This document shows positions 18,112-18,261 of a stretch of 18,261 nucleotides of DNA, piece after piece. Under the pieces are notes generated by a model. That model had not been told where the DNA came from and made no database searches. It saw only the letters and a list, made by a program, of their open reading frames with translations. This stretch comes from Hepatocystis sp. ex Piliocolobus tephrosceles. Taxonomy: Eukaryota > Apicomplexa > Aconoidasida > Haemosporida > Plasmodiidae. The position numbers and the translations under genes were made by a program. Position 1 is the stretch's first letter. Every line of letters begins with the position of its first letter. The stretch covers positions 1 to 18,261 of the forward strand of contig CABPSV020000358.1 in NCBI GenBank assembly GCA_902459845.2. The letters are read 5' to 3'.

Positions 18112-18261
18112 AAATATATAAATAAATAAATGTATAAATATATAAATAAATAAATGTATAAATATATAATAAATAAATGTATAAATATATAAATAAATAA
18201 ATGTATAAATATATAATAAATAAATGTATAAATATATAAATAAATAAATGTATAAATATAT
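18112..18261. repeat. 24/23-bp higher-order AT minisatellite reaching the window edge
   Basis: Units of 24 bp begin AAATATATAAATAAATAAAT and end GTAT; a 23-bp variant lacks one A after AAATATATA. Unit lengths run 24, 24, 23, 24, 23, 24 and then an incomplete copy at the edge. The array continues beyond the window. Confidence 0.93.

Overview
This window is nuclear DNA of a malaria parasite (genus Plasmodium). The evidence is extreme A+T richness, dense poly-T/poly-A and (AT)n tracts between genes, a giant Asn/Lys-rich low-complexity protein, short introns with GT/AG borders in AT-rich sequence, and Plasmodium-like protein sequences. I cannot fix the species from sequence alone.

Layout, left to right. 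(1) 1-1934: repeat-rich upstream DNA without a convincing gene, starting with a 35-bp-period minisatellite. (2) 1935-8627 (+): one uninterrupted 2230-residue ORF with two N-terminal B-box zinc fingers, a coiled coil, a possible PH-like fold and a very long repeat-laden disordered tail. (3) 8628-9435: convergent intergenic DNA with a 15-bp minisatellite of 17 units that abuts the end of the next gene. (4) 9436-11415 (-): CCT7, the eta subunit of the cytosolic chaperonin TRiC/CCT, with a five-codon first exon. (5) 11416-13720: intergenic DNA with microsatellites and a few more complex, possibly structured patches. (6) 13721-13860 (+): a U4 spliceosomal snRNA with intact kink-turn, Sm site and 3' hairpin, preceded by a compositionally distinct block where a snRNA promoter element would be expected. 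(7) 13861-16127: AT-rich spacer with an 18-bp minisatellite. (8) 16128-17031 (+): a three-exon gene for a 140-residue AHA1-C (AHSA1-like, SRPBCC-fold) Hsp90 co-chaperone. (9) 17032-18261: AT-rich downstream DNA ending in a 24/23-bp higher-order tandem array.

The genes are independent eukaryotic transcription units, not an operon. Two are in protein folding (CCT7 and the AHA1-like protein) and one is in splicing (U4); I see no sign that they are co-regulated. I found no mobile element, CRISPR array, tRNA or rRNA. The most interesting items are the split second B-box and possible split PH domain of the giant protein, the U4 gene with its candidate promoter and altered U6-pairing strand, and several non-coding patches whose composition differs from the AT-rich background.
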